Assembly: GCA_947462335.1 (NCBI GenBank)
Contig: OX381710.1
Coordinates: 66,149,303-66,213,302, forward strand
Direction: 5' to 3'
Source of the DNA: Harmothoe impar
Lineage: Eukaryota; Annelida; Polychaeta; Phyllodocida; Polynoidae
DNA length: 64,000 bases
Shown: piece by piece, positions 12,104 to 22,599 of the stretch
Layout: each line of letters starts with the position of its first letter
Position numbering within the stretch: position 1 is the first letter of the stretch
Program-made: the position numbers and the translations under genes
Notes under the pieces: generated by a model
What the model saw: the letters and a program-made list of their open reading frames with translations, nothing else
Told to the model about the DNA's origin: nothing
Databases searched by the model: none

Positions 12104-12320
12104 CCCTTTAAGGACTGCATAATGCATTAATGCATCATGCCCCTGGTCGTAATAATGCATGAATGCAGCCCTGGCGAATAACTCCACAGGACTGCATTCA
12201 AGCATCATACCGACCCAATGGGGTTGAGACACTCCTGAAGGGTCGGCATGATGTAGCAATGGAGCTGCATTGGTGCATCATGATGACAAATGTAATCTTT
12301 TAGCGACATGCCGTCCTTAA
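12104..12320. mobile_element. TTAA-family multi-hairpin MITE
   Basis: The left end reads TTAA then CCCTTTAAGGACTGCAT (TTAA at 12100-12103). Internally it has a palindromic GCATTAATGC stem, the CAGCCCTGGCGA / CCACAGGACTGCA stem, and the GACCCAATGGGG...GGGTCGGCATG stem. It ends ATGCCGTCCTTAA, the inverse of the left end. The base pairs beyond the terminal GTCCTTAA are lost, so the right TTAA is not visible. Confidence 0.7.
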
Positions 12321-12329
12321 ACCCCCGGC

Positions 12330-12420
12330 CGACATGTATAAAGGGCTGAGTACCTGTCATGCCTGCACTCCGACTGTTGCTGCCGGTGCAGCAAGTTCTC
12401 TGCCTTTAAAGGATTAAGTA
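12330..12420. repeat. Dispersed segment GCTGAGTACCTGTC...
   Basis: GGGCTGAGTACCTGTC, CCTGCACTCCGACTG and the closing TTTAAAGG match, with changes, a segment at about 38345-38415 (GCGCTGAGTACCTGTCCCG, CACTCCGACTGCCGCTG). Both neighbour a TTAA-family MITE, so this may be an accessory part of a longer family member. Confidence 0.4.
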
Positions 12421-12611
12421 ACATAACCAACAACATGCACAACATAGACCTGGCAGTGTGACCTGCAGTAAACCCGGCGGTCAGGGGTAGACCTGGTATG
12501 GAGTGAAGTAACAGTCGTCCTGCTGGCATGGTGAGGTGTGGTGCGGTAACACACGCCTGTGTACTGGCCCCAGGTGACCCTACCTCTACATTAAACCTGC
12601 TTTAATCTGGT

Positions 12612-12806
12612 TTCTCGCATCATGATGCGCGAATGCAGCATGGGCGACTCATACATCATGCAAGCTCTTCGGGAGTGTATCCACCCCGTAAGGTCGGCAT
12701 GATACTTGAATGCAGCACTGGCGAGTAACTCGCCAGGGTTGCATTTATGCATCAGGACAATAAAGGGCAAACTTGATTAAAGCACTATATGACCTATAAG
12801 GGGTTC
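12612..12806. mobile_element. TTAA-family MITE, decayed copy
   Basis: Shows GCATCATGATGCGCGAATGC, the GGTCGGCATGATACTTGAA segment, GGCGAGTAACTCGCCAGGG (a perfect palindromic core) and the right end AAAGCACTATATGACC...AAGGGGTT. The outer left end is decayed. Confidence 0.6.
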
Positions 12807-13210
12807 ACATACCAGGGTGCTCTGTATGGTATGGTACCTAATATTACAGTGCTAAATCCCTGTGGGACCCCAGGTGTATAACTATATATAAGGGCAGCAG
12901 CTAACTGGGCTCACTACCTCAGGTCACTTAAGCCTTCACAATGTCTGTCTCTATATATAGGGCTAATACATATTCACGTTACTCAGGCCACAGGTATTTT
13001 GTATTTTTAATATTTTTATTTGTTATCCTCTAGAAACCTTAATTCTAAGCTGATTGACAAGCCGTTAAGAAAAGGCAAAAACCCAGGGAAAAGGGTTGTA
13101 TGCCAAAGATTAAAAGCGTCACGGTAGATAATAACTGCATTCTGAGAAATTATCTCTTCCCAGCACCATGCTGGCTTAAACCTCAGGCATTAAGGGACCT
13201 GTTACTCAGT

Positions 13211-13251
13211 GGGTTGCATTAAACCAGTAACTTACTGGTTTAATGTAACCC
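13211..13251. repeat. 41-bp near-perfect palindrome, no loop
   Basis: GGGTTGCATTAAACCAGTAA (13211-13230) is followed by a single C and then its inverse with one mismatch (13232-13251). Arms meet with a one-base centre, so the DNA could extrude as a cruciform. No transposon ends are visible outside it. Confidence 0.85.
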
Positions 13252-13596
13252 TTTTTGACTGTGGAGACGTATATGGAGTCTTATATACCTACGGTAGTAA
13301 GATATTGGCGTCGGGTTATAATGATAACACCAGGGATGTACCTGTTCATGCCTCATAAATCTCATGTCTCTATGGAGGTAACTATTGATTACCTTGCACT
13401 CGTACATACACGATTGATGATTACACCAGCTATATATTGCGTCTGTACTTGGCTGACAAAAACTGTCAAGGGTGAATACATACATGGACTATTTCCCGCA
13501 ATTTAAAAAAAGAAAAAGAAAAAAAAGACTGGCCTCACGGGCGTCTGTGGGTGTCTTATAACAATGAAAAGACGTCTTTTGGCAGCAGAGCTGGTT

Positions 13597-13792
13597 GACT
13601 CTTTAAGGGCCGCAAAGTGTCTTAATCATGTGCTATGTGTCTTCTCATGATACATGAATGCAGCCCTGGCGAGTACCGTATGTGTTATCAACCCCTGCAG
13701 TGTAGGCATGATGCTTGAACGCAGCCCTGACACTGAGACGACTTAGGGACTGGTGCATTAGATAAAAGCATCATGCGGCCTTTAAAGGGTTA
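13597..13792. mobile_element. TTAA-family MITE
   Basis: The left end CTCTTTAAGGGCCGCA and right end ATGCGGCCTTTAAAGGGTTA are inverse of one another. Between them are ATGATACATGAATGCAGCCC, CTGGCGAGTA, GTGTAGGCATGATGCTTGAA and a variant core, all in the order of the best copy at 16756-16998. Confidence 0.65.
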
Positions 13793-13799
13793 TGAAGGA

Positions 13800-15450
13800 G
13801 AACCCGTGTATACTGCCCAGGTACGTCATGTCCACATCACGTGACGTGTGACGTAGAGATGTGAGCAGCTCACACAGTGACTCTTGGTGTTTATAAAGAT
13901 TAAAAACCCAAACAGGAGGAGCTCACAAAACTCAACATGTAGATAAGACGTCCCTGTTAGCTGCATTGGCTCAGTGTGTGGTTCGTCAACACGCGGTCGT
14001 ATAAAGGGTTGTTGTGGCGGCCAACCGCTACTTGGGTATGTTTGTGGATTGGAAACAAGGCCAAAGGGAGGATCATTTAGGTAGGGTTGGTGTTGCCTGT
14101 GGTAAAATAATGACTACTCGGTACTCCCTGAAGTTAGGACCAAACGTGAGGGTAGAGAGGGCAGAAAGGGTACAGGGGGAACCCTGGGCGGATGGGGGAG
14201 GGGGGTTGGGGGTATTTGATCGGCTTTTATCTCCAAGTCAGACTTGACCTTGAAGTGCAGACCGAGTTAATTGATAAGACTTTGAAGGTTGTCTTACAGC
14301 GAGATGTAGAGGTGCGTTCTACGTCTGGTCTTAGAAAGAACTAGACTTGCTGAATACCAGCAACACACATTTTTTAATTTGAAACAATAGGTGGTCATTG
14401 TTTTGGGTTGAGCAGGAGGGAGATACGAGATTACCCACAGACCTATGCTAGGAACCAAGATGACGGTCGGGGGTCTTTTGACCAATATGACCAATATGGC
14501 AGCGCTCTTGGTTCAATATATCTAAACCCTATAGAACTGCTGAGGAGGAGAGAAGTACACAGACCCATTGTTTATTGTTGGAGGTAGTGGAGTGTGAGAG
14601 GACATGTTCTTTAATGTCACGTTACCCCTCACACATGATGTGGCGGGGGGGGGGGGGGGCTGTAAGGGCAGGGGGTGTTGTGGTTGGCAGCCGGCCTGGT
14701 ACTGCTCAGGTCACCTTGTACAGCATTGGGCACACCAGGCACAGTCAAGGCTCTCTTCTTCTCATGGTCTTGGTCATTCCCTCCATAACCACAGGTATAC
14801 ATGTTGTTGACTAACATGGGGAATAACCCCATGCTTACATTGGAGAAGTGTTCTCATGTGGTAACGCTCATAAATGACGTGACTTATTTTGCGGCCATTT
14901 TAAAGACGCCTTGAGGTATCATATTGGTCATTTATATAAGCGGCTTAAGGTGAAGGAGTTTGTGACCGTCTGCTGCACCATGTCCATATACCTGTAAGGG
15001 CAGGTGGGGTCAGCCACCCCCCCCCCCTCACCACCTCACACATGGCCACACACCTAAACTATACTATCTGGAATTAACCATTTAAGGACCGCATAGGGCA
15101 TTCATGTCCTCTGAATGACTACAGCCTAGGCGTATAGACTATAGAGCAGCCTAGGCGACTAGACTAGAGAGCATATGATATGACGATTAAACTGTAAAGT
15201 CGGTTCCTGTAGGCTTAGATCTGATGCTCGATACAATCTCATCACCATATATGCCCACTACAAATATGATAACATACCAAATCTGGTGCGGAAAGCAGCC
15301 TTTGTTTGCCTGACCTCTGGTTCTACAGTCTGACTGTGTTGAGCCTCCCTGAGTGACTCAGGACTGTATGTCTAGATATTAGGACCGATATAATGAACAA
15401 TGTACATTGATCATGCCTTGGTCAGTTGGTGTGGCCGGCATGAACACTGA
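13800..15450. other. No gene seen; G-run and GC-rich patches
   Basis: No supported exon. A G homopolymer lies near 14643-14659 and a C-run near 15019-15028. Frames at 14014-14247 and 14575-14814 are open on overlapping strands and contain no recognised domain. Confidence 0.4.
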
Positions 15451-15455
15451 CCAGC

Positions 15456-16355
15456 ACTCTGTGGACAATGCACTCCCCATATATAGAGCTAACAGCAGCT
15501 CCCCTGCTGAGCTAGCTTACTAATCCTTTAGGGGCAGCATGGTGTATTAATGCACCATGCCCCTTTGTTGTCATGATGAAAGCAACCTCGGCTATGTACT
15601 GCATTCATGATCGACAAACTCCCGAAGGCAGCGTTAGTGAGTAACTCGCCAGCACTTCATTGGTGCATCATGAATACTCTCGAACAGGGTATCATGCAGA
15701 CGTTACAGGGTAAGCTGACCCCTCCTGTTGTGATCGACATCTAGCCCGGAATCAGTACCACCACAGAATGTGACCACTCTACTCTGCTGTGCCAATATGG
15801 GCAGTATCGATCTTGTTGGCACAGGTGGCCAGTGTTGCCTCACTTTCCCCACACTTGACCTCTGTGGACCTCCTCCCCCCCCCCCCCCACACACACACAC
15901 ATTGCCCGACTGACTTCAGATGACGTCTAAAATCCAGACTTCTTAAACTAATTCAGCAATTTTATTGAAACTAATTTATTACTTGTCGACACAATTCATT
16001 TCAAGATCACACACTTTACATACCTTTGAAATTAAAAGTTCTCACCACTATAGAGATGGCAACACGCCTGAATTCCTTGGTCAGATTGAATTAAATTAAA
16101 ATTTCCTTTATCTATATTGAAGGAATGACCTGAGATTATAAAATACTCAGTTCCAGATGTATATTCATGTATATGTATATATATGCATGTATGCAGCACA
16201 TAGCCAGGGTTGCTTTTGTGCGTCATGATGACAAAAAGGCACGGTGTATCAATAAACCATGCTGTCCCTAAAGGGTTAGTAAGCTAGCTCAGCAGGGGAG
16301 CCGTGTGTTAGGTCTATGGGAGTACATTGTCCACAGAGAGTACATTGTCCACAGA
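15456..16355. mobile_element. 900-bp foldback element carrying TTAA-family ends
   Basis: A left arm of about 105 bp (CTCTGTGGACAATG, then CAGCTCCCCTGCTGAGCTAG, CTTACTAATCCTTTA, GCATGGTGTATT) is mirrored at 16240-16345. The mirror reads CCATGCTGTCCCTAAAGGG, TTAGTAAGCTAGCTCAGCAG, GGGGAGCC and ACATTGTCCACAGAG. The inner part of each arm is the terminus of the TTAA MITE family. The outer 60 bp are unique sequence, so the inversion includes flanking DNA. The right edge holds an extra direct copy of GAGTACATTGTCCACAGA (16319 and 16338). The roughly 700-bp interior has another MITE-like stretch (15595-15690) and the compound C(n)(AC)n tract at 15871-15901. Confidence 0.7.
15871..15901. repeat. Compound microsatellite C(n)(AC)n
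   Basis: A run of about 13 C is followed without interruption by (AC) repeats. It lies inside the foldback element. Confidence 0.85.
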
Positions 16356-16755
16356 GTGGTGGTCAGTGTCGGTGCCACCAACACCAACTGGAGAGTCCAT
16401 CAGGTCAGTCGGTGATATAACACGTTATCAGGTAGCCTTATATGACCCCTTACAGACTAGCAGATCGCACCGTGACGTTACCTCACTGTCAGACCTTGAC
16501 GTGGGCACAATTGATGAATATTATCATCTTCAAAACTTTGGGCTTCATTTATTTGCAGACAATTAAAACCAACACACAGGATGGGAAACCTTCCCTATTG
16601 TTTTGTCCTCCTTAATTCTCATTCGTCATTTCATAAAACCAACAAACTCTTTAATTGGCAGAATCTGAAAATGTTGCTTCTTTATGTGGCGAGCACTTGT
16701 CATAGATCCATGATAACCCCTCTGAAGTCTTCCCAAGAAGCGGAGGGAGTATTAA

Positions 16756-16998
16756 CCCTTTAATGACGGCATCTCGCTAAAGACAACATTTGTCGTCATG
16801 ATGCACCAATGCAGCCCTGGGGAGTAACTCGCCAGGGCTGCATTGGTGCATCATGCTGACCCTTCGAGAATGTCTCAACCTGGAGGGTCGGCATGATGCT
16901 TGAATACAGCCCTGGCGAGTTATACTCAGCAGGGCTGCATTCATGCATCATGACTTAGCCGTAATGATGCATTAAGGCATGATGCCATCCTTAAAGAA
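16756..16998. mobile_element. Best-preserved TTAA multi-hairpin MITE (reference copy)
   Basis: Flanked on both sides by TTAA (16752-16755 and 16999-17002). Termini: CCCTTTAATGACGGCAT and the inverse ATGCCATCCTTAAAG. The body is a string of stems. The first hairpin has a nearly perfect arm, ATGATGCACCAATGCAGCCC with GGGCTGCATTGGTGCATCAT, closing on GGGGAGTAACTCGCC. The second is a short stem GACCCTTCGAG / CTGGAGGGTC. The third has arms CATGATGCTTGAATACAGCC and GGCTGCATTCATGCATCATG. The length is 243 bp with no coding frame. The TTAA target and CCYT-type ends are those of the piggyBac superfamily; the assignment is inferred from ends only. Confidence 0.8.
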
Positions 16999-17002
16999 TT
17001 AA

Positions 17003-18448
17003 AGTAAGATGGAGGTTGTGTGTGAGGCTCTCCAGTATGGACTGTTATCTTTGCGTTTCTCATCCATCAAACCACCGCAAAATACACTTAAATTGATGAC
17101 CATCTGAAATAATTTTAACTGTAAAAAATGGAAGTTATTGATTCTTCTTGTAGACTTTTCTTTCTTTGGGTGTCCCATCTAATTAAAATGAAAGTTAACC
17201 CAACGAAAAGTCAGATAGCTTATTGACCTGATACTATGACATGTCTAGTTCTTCCATCCATATCCATCGTAATAAGTACGAACACCGCAACAAAGAATAA
17301 TATAAAACAGTAAATTCCAAAACTGAAATAGCAATGTTAAAATAGCAGATTAAAGAGGGTTGGAGGGGGTGAGTGATTTCCCTTAGACCCTAGATTAACC
17401 CAAGGTAGATTTCCAATAGCAATGAGGAGTGACTGATGAATTTCTTTTTGATGCTCGATCCTACTACTCATAGAGAAGCCACCCCATTCATCAGGTCAAC
17501 CAAATAACATATACGATATAAAATATATCATTCTGGTAAAAAGGCCTTGAACTGCCTTAAACTAGGTGTAAGACCTTGGTGCCTGGGGGTTGCATGTAGG
17601 CCCCATGTAGTGGTCCCAGGCCAGCTCCTGCTCTGATTGAGGAGTGGGATGTGAGCAGCAATTAGCCCACATCACCCCTATACACATGACCTCATACAAA
17701 TGTCATATGTGCATCTTACATGGCCAAAGTTCCCATCTTGTGACCTTCAGTGGACGTCTACAGCCACAAAGTGACCTTCAGTTGGCCTGACACGGTCCAT
17801 CAGGGCACGCCTGACCTTCTGTCCACGTCCTGGCCGCATTGAGTTTATAGCACACCCGTGAACATACTCTGGTATTTCGCGTGCAGAAATTGTCACGGAT
17901 ACAAAAGCTTTGTACGCAGGGAAAAATAATCTCTCAGCGGAAACTGTATGAAATGAACCTACAATAAATGGAGATTCGTGTGGAGTAATTCAAATAATAA
18001 TTTTGTCAATAATTTAATGATTTGTGCAATGATTTGATAAAGGTCACTCCAAAAAAACACTTGCTCTTATTACCAAACCAGGAAAAATAATGATATATTT
18101 AAGCAGGTATACTATTACATGTATCACCAAACCAGGAAAATTACGGCGAGGGCGTTTCTTAACTTTTATTTTTAAAATTTAAACAGTTGGTGGTTTGCAT
18201 TGAGATAATGAAAACAAAAGAAAAAAAGTCAATGACAACAACTCGTCGTGAATCATACACATTGTATATCTATAGCTCTTGTTATCTGTACCATGCAGAT
18301 TCTGTCTTTGTGTTTTTTTATGCTTGTTTACCACCACTTCCTAATGACAACCGACAAAAGTGGTGCCAAGTACCTATTTAATGTACACCTCTATATACCG
18401 TAAGTAGTGCCGCGGTGTGTCTAACCTGCTCGCTGCTTGTTCCTTCAG
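17003..18448. other. Upstream intron or intergenic sequence, no element recognised
   Basis: If the exon at 18449 is internal, this is its preceding intron. Three TGACCTTC segments occur within 130 bp (about 17741-17818), a nuclear-receptor half-site-like spacing that may be chance. ACCAAACCAGGAAAA is present twice (about 18073 and 18125). A polypyrimidine stretch ends at 18448. Confidence 0.4.
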
Positions 18449-18614
18449 TGCGGCGGCGGCAGCGGCGGCGTCAGGGAGCAGCTCAGGGAGCGGCTCGGCC
18501 AGCAGAACGGCCGAAGTGGACAGAATGAAGGAGCAGGCGCAAATGGCCCGGGTCAAGGAGACCGAACCGGTGGAGGACCCCACGCCAGCGCCACTCTTTG
18601 GTCTGCCCATCAAG
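18449..18614 (+). CDS. Internal coding exon of an unrecognised Ala/Ser/Gly-rich protein
   Basis: The segment is preceded by a good acceptor (CTTGTTCCTTCAG) and followed by a strong donor (AAG/GTAAGG). It is 166 bp: one base completing a split codon, then 55 codons ending exactly on AAG. The translation starts with seven alanines, passes through SGSSSGSGSAS, and continues with the charged segment RTAEVDRMKEQAQMARVKE and the proline-rich stretch PVEDPTPAPLFGLPIK. Codon use is strongly GC-rich compared with surrounding DNA, as expected of a real exon. It joins in phase 0 to the exon at 27513-27554. The low-complexity head followed by a charged, possibly helical piece looks like a nuclear or regulatory protein, but I do not recognise the family. 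The first exon and start codon are outside or unrecognised. The alternative is a chance GC-rich tract; the two splice sites and phase match argue against it. Confidence 0.7.
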
Positions 18615-19287
18615 GTAAGGTCTTGTCAAATTGTGGTGTAATATTGGTATTGTATATTGGTAATAATTCACCTGGGTCTCATTCTGAGAGATTCATTCTG
18701 TTATTCTACCTTAAAAATAAGGTGGAAATAAATTTTGCAAATACACTGTATATTTTTTGTCGAATTTTTTCCCCGTGCATGTTTCTCCTATCTTTTTACC
18801 TCAACTTGCCCATCGATGTGATTTGTCCAGAACTGATGAAAAATGACCATCGACATATTGCAAAGCGTACAAGCAAAAGAGAGGCGTATTGTGCAGTGTA
18901 GAGACAGAACGGTGACATTTAACTTCATGACGCTTCCCACCTTTAAAAGGTGTAACCTGTAATTGTCACAAAGCTATATAGAATGCCTTTTACATTCACC
19001 ATTGCTGGGTGGGGATAGGCTTTTGAGCGTACCTTTGCCTTACAGTAACGTTGTAGGGGTCCATACAATATGTCACTCCTTCCACAAAGGTCATTTAGTC
19101 TGAAACTGTAACATAGAACAGTTCATATGGGGGAGGATTCAACCAAATGAAAATTGGTTAGCAAATATCCTATGAAGAATATGAATATAATCATACCCAC
19201 AACCTTTGTAATAGATTCAATTCAATTCAATTCAATATTTTTAGTTTGACTGCAACAGACAAGAACTAGGTCCCTGTATTTTGTCGC

Positions 19288-19445
19288 TAAGGGGCCGTCC
19301 ATAAAGTATGTCATTTTGGAGGGGGTTGGGGTATTGGTCAGAGTGGGACAAACAATGATGAAGGTATGGAAAAGCATGACAAGGGGGTGGGTGGGTGTTG
19401 AAAATGGTCCATATTTGTGTTACATACTTTATGGACGGACCCTTA
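19288..19445. mobile_element. MITE with TAAGGGGCCGTCCATAAAG ends
   Basis: The left terminus TAAGGGGCCGTCCATAAAG is mirrored by CTTTATGGACGGACCCTTA at the right end (19427-19445). The length is 158 bp, with a G-rich interior and no coding frame. A related single end occurs at 50783 with GGGGCCGTCCATAAATGATG. GGGCCGTCCATAAA-type ends occur in repeats of many invertebrate genomes; I do not assign a superfamily. Confidence 0.75.
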
Positions 19446-19567
19446 CGGCAAACCGTGAATGTAGAGTTTTATAAGCTATCGGGTTCGTGAGCCTGACTCG
19501 ACCTTTTACAGGAAATACATAACAGTAATTCTAGTGAAGCAGGAAATAATTAAGACGCTGTGTGCCG

Positions 19568-19630
19568 AGCACAGAATAGAAATTAGACGTCTTAACAGAC
19601 TGTTAACAGGTCTAATTTCTATTCTATGCT
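19568..19630. repeat. Short hairpin, 21-bp arms
   Basis: AGCACAGAATAGAAATTAGAC (19568-19588) pairs with the inverse at 19610-19630 with one mismatch, around a second small stem CTTAACAG/TGTTAACAG. A half copy recurs at about 20078-20100 in the duplicated block. Confidence 0.75.
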
Positions 19631-21095
19631 TAATAACAGGTACATCCCACAATGGTGACAGTCGTTTGATAAATTACAAATGTACCTGTATTTGGAATCT
19701 TGAGGATTTAATTTACACTGACCTATGTGCACCCACCCACATTACGTCGACATATATTTCCTGTTGATCACCTTCTATATCACAAAAACATGTTAATTGT
19801 TTTCACATTAGTCTTACTTTACAACATCTTACCAGGTTCCTGTCTGGAATTGCATGAGGTACTATATTGATTAAAGCCTTGATAGAAGAAAAAAAAACAA
19901 TTCCAAGTACCGTGTCCCAAGTTACCTATGTTAGAGCATGAGAGCTTTAAGTGAGCTATAATTGGTAATAGGGTGTATATCCACCCAGGGAGTGTGTGTG
20001 GGAGTGGTGATGTTGACAATGCATTAGGTAATTCACTGTGTGAACAATCACCGTGATAATGCCTGTGACGCGACAAGCATAGAATAGAAATTAGACCTCT
20101 TAACAGGTACATCCCACAATGGTGACAGTCGTTTGATAAATTATCCGTATTTAGAATCTGAGGATTTAATTTGCACTGACCCATGTACACCCACCCACAG
20201 GTTATGTGGAAGGTCCGGTAAATGTCCAAGACACCAGCCGTGGATGTCTGCCATTGTCCAAGGCTTGTTATAGGAGAAAATCAGACCACCATATTATAAG
20301 TCCAGGTGTGAGGTGGCAGTTATACACGGGAATTTAAGGCACCGTTGGGTGCCTATGGAATAACCTTTCTTGCATTTTAGTCCTTAATAACGTCAACTGT
20401 CTCCAAAATCGTGAAAATTGAGGCTTTATTCAGATTTCTAGTCTAAAAAATGTCCCAAGAGTTTGGGGGGGGGGGGGGCGCTTATCACGTCGAATATGTG
20501 ATTTGTATTTCCTGTTGATCACCTTCTATATCACAAAAACTTGTTAATTGTTTTCACATTAGTCTTACTTGACAATATCTTACCAGGTTCCTGTCTGGAA
20601 TTGCATGAGTTACTATATTCATTAAAGCCTTGATAGAAAAAACAATTCCAAGTACCGTGTCTCAGGTTATCTATGTTAGAGCGTCAGAGCTCTAATTGAG
20701 CTGTAATAGGTAATAGTGTTTATTTCATGTGGAGAAACAAAGTCACTATGCGTAAATGGTTTTTTGTCCATGATGACATCACTAAAATAGTTATGAAACC
20801 AATCTTTAAATGTTGTTTTTAAATATGATTTATCAATACATGTGATTACATGAAATAAACACAGAGATCCACTCTAATCAGTCTGAATTCCTGGTTTCTC
20901 CTCGAGTGATACCTTGGATCATATCACACGAGGCGGAGTCCATTGTGATATGATCCAAGATACCACTCGTGGAGAAACCTGTCACTCAGACAGATCATCG
21001 TGGGCCTCTGTCTATGTATTCCCACCCAGGGGGTGCGTGGGAGTGGTGATGCTGAGGCTATTTCCAATGCATTAGGTAATTCACCCACAGTGTGA
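19600..21095. repeat. Direct segmental duplication, copies interrupted by insertions
   Basis: Copy 1 (about 19600-20060) is repeated as copy 2 (about 20090-21095). ACAGGTACATCCCACAATGG appears at 19636 and 20105. GTTGATCACCTTCTATATCA appears at 19762 and 20513. GGGAGTGGTGATG near 19998 matches the one near 21048. Copy 2 is longer because of inserted DNA at about 20210-20505 and 20716-21013. The second insert carries the hairpin at 20893 and its own ends GTTTATTTCATGT / ACATGAAATAAAC. Confidence 0.75.
20893..20979. repeat. 36-bp-arm hairpin with short loop
   Basis: The left arm 20893-20928 begins GGTTTCTCC and contains GATACCTTGGATCATATCAC. The right arm 20944-20979 contains GTGATATGATCCAAG and ends GGAGAAACC. 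Pairing fails at only a few positions around a 15-base loop. It could be a small MITE or a source of a structured RNA; no expression evidence exists in the sequence. Confidence 0.8.
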
Positions 21096-21750
21096 GTTTA
21101 GATCACAGGAGGGGGTTCCTGGTCTACTCAACTGCGGAAGGTTATCTCTGAGAGAGAAAGACCTACTCGTGGCCCAGAACAAGCGAAGGGTCCTGAGACT
21201 TTTTGCCAGCTACACCATTGTCTGGCCTTGGGGAGGGCTCACGTTGTAAGGAGGAATGGGTGGGTGGAGGGGGGGGGGGGGGTTGTGCGATGAGCGTGTC
21301 AGAATCTCCCCCTCCTCCCTCCCCCACCATCCACGAGAGCCTGAGGGGTCCATACTTTTCCCACAGCAGGGTTTAAAGAAATGTCCACACCTTTAGTGGT
21401 ACAGCCAGCAAAATGGTGCTGCAGCATCCTAGACTTGACACTTTGCTGCTTCTACCTGTAGATTGAATATTTAGAGTGCGATGGCATCGTCCCCCGGACG
21501 TTATCTACTTCCTCGTTTCAGTTACACGTGAACCCTGTGTAATTAGTGCAGCTATTCTAGGCTGAAATAGTTACCTTGGGATGATACCCGAACTGCCGCA
21601 GGAATCTGATTTTGCCCGCTAGTACACCGAGTGGCCTGAGTTTTACACTGCTGATGTTATGACAATGGCTGTTTATGCAGCATTTCACCCAAATGAAATG
21701 TTCATACAAGTATCGTAAATTCCTGCATATGACCCGCATCTCGCGTAGAA

Positions 21751-21950
21751 NNNNNNNNNNNNNNNNNNNNNNNNNNNNNNNNNNNNNNNNNNNNNNNNNN
21801 NNNNNNNNNNNNNNNNNNNNNNNNNNNNNNNNNNNNNNNNNNNNNNNNNNNNNNNNNNNNNNNNNNNNNNNNNNNNNNNNNNNNNNNNNNNNNNNNNNNN
21901 NNNNNNNNNNNNNNNNNNNNNNNNNNNNNNNNNNNNNNNNNNNNNNNNNN
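21751..21950. other. Assembly gap (200 N)
   Basis: Exactly 200 unknown bases, likely a fixed-size placeholder, so the true length is uncertain. Open frames running through it are artefacts. Confidence 0.98.
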
Positions 21951-22354
21951 GGTTGTGATGTCACAGGTCACTCAATGCCCCACACCATTGTAGCTGGACT
22001 AATTACCTACATCTACCACAGAGACAGGTGGGGGACCCATACACAGTCGGCACAAACCACCCTGCCTGCTGGTCGGCCTTTGTTCTGACCACCAGATGAG
22101 ATGTATATTAATGGGTGCAACATGTGCATACATTAACCAGTTTCCTATTGTACTACACAGAACAAGTTCTGGGTATGACAAGGTAAAGTGTAGAGCATTG
22201 TGGATAAACACCCCTGGGGGATTCAGTGCTAATCACTATAGCAACATGGAGTTCACATGCAGATGCAGCTGATAGATATGCCAATAACCCTCCACACAAT
22301 GGGAAACAACAGTCTACACACGGCATCAACAGGGTTGTCTTTACTCTTTCTTAA

Positions 22355-22576
22355 CCCTTTAAGGATCACATCTCTATCTATCTAAACATGTTTTAGTCTG
22401 TTAAGACCTCCAGTAAGATCGATTAAGAGACAGCACTACATAGATCGCATAGTGCTCTAACGTGCTATTCCCTTGGTCAGCATGATGCATACATGCAGCT
22501 CTGGTGAGTAACTTGCCAGGGCTGCATTGATGCATCATGCCGACCCCTCTGCAGTAGACTTCTTTCTCCTTAAGGG
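22355..22576. mobile_element. TTAA-family multi-hairpin MITE
   Basis: TTAA (22351-22354) is followed by CCCTTTAAGGATCACAT. The interior has TGCATACATGCAG, GGTGAGTAACTTGCCAGGGC and GCATTGATGCATCATGCCGA in the usual order. The right end reads CTCCTTAAGGG then TCAA, a one-base variant of the target. Confidence 0.65.
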
Positions 22577-22599
22577 TCAAGTATCGCCGACACAGGTGG

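Noticed and set aside
17741..17818. Three TGACCTTC nuclear-receptor-like half-sites
   Set aside because: Short degenerate motif expected by chance at this frequency; no promoter context.
21557..22088. Open frames spanning the N gap on both strands
   Set aside because: They owe their length to 200 unknown bases.
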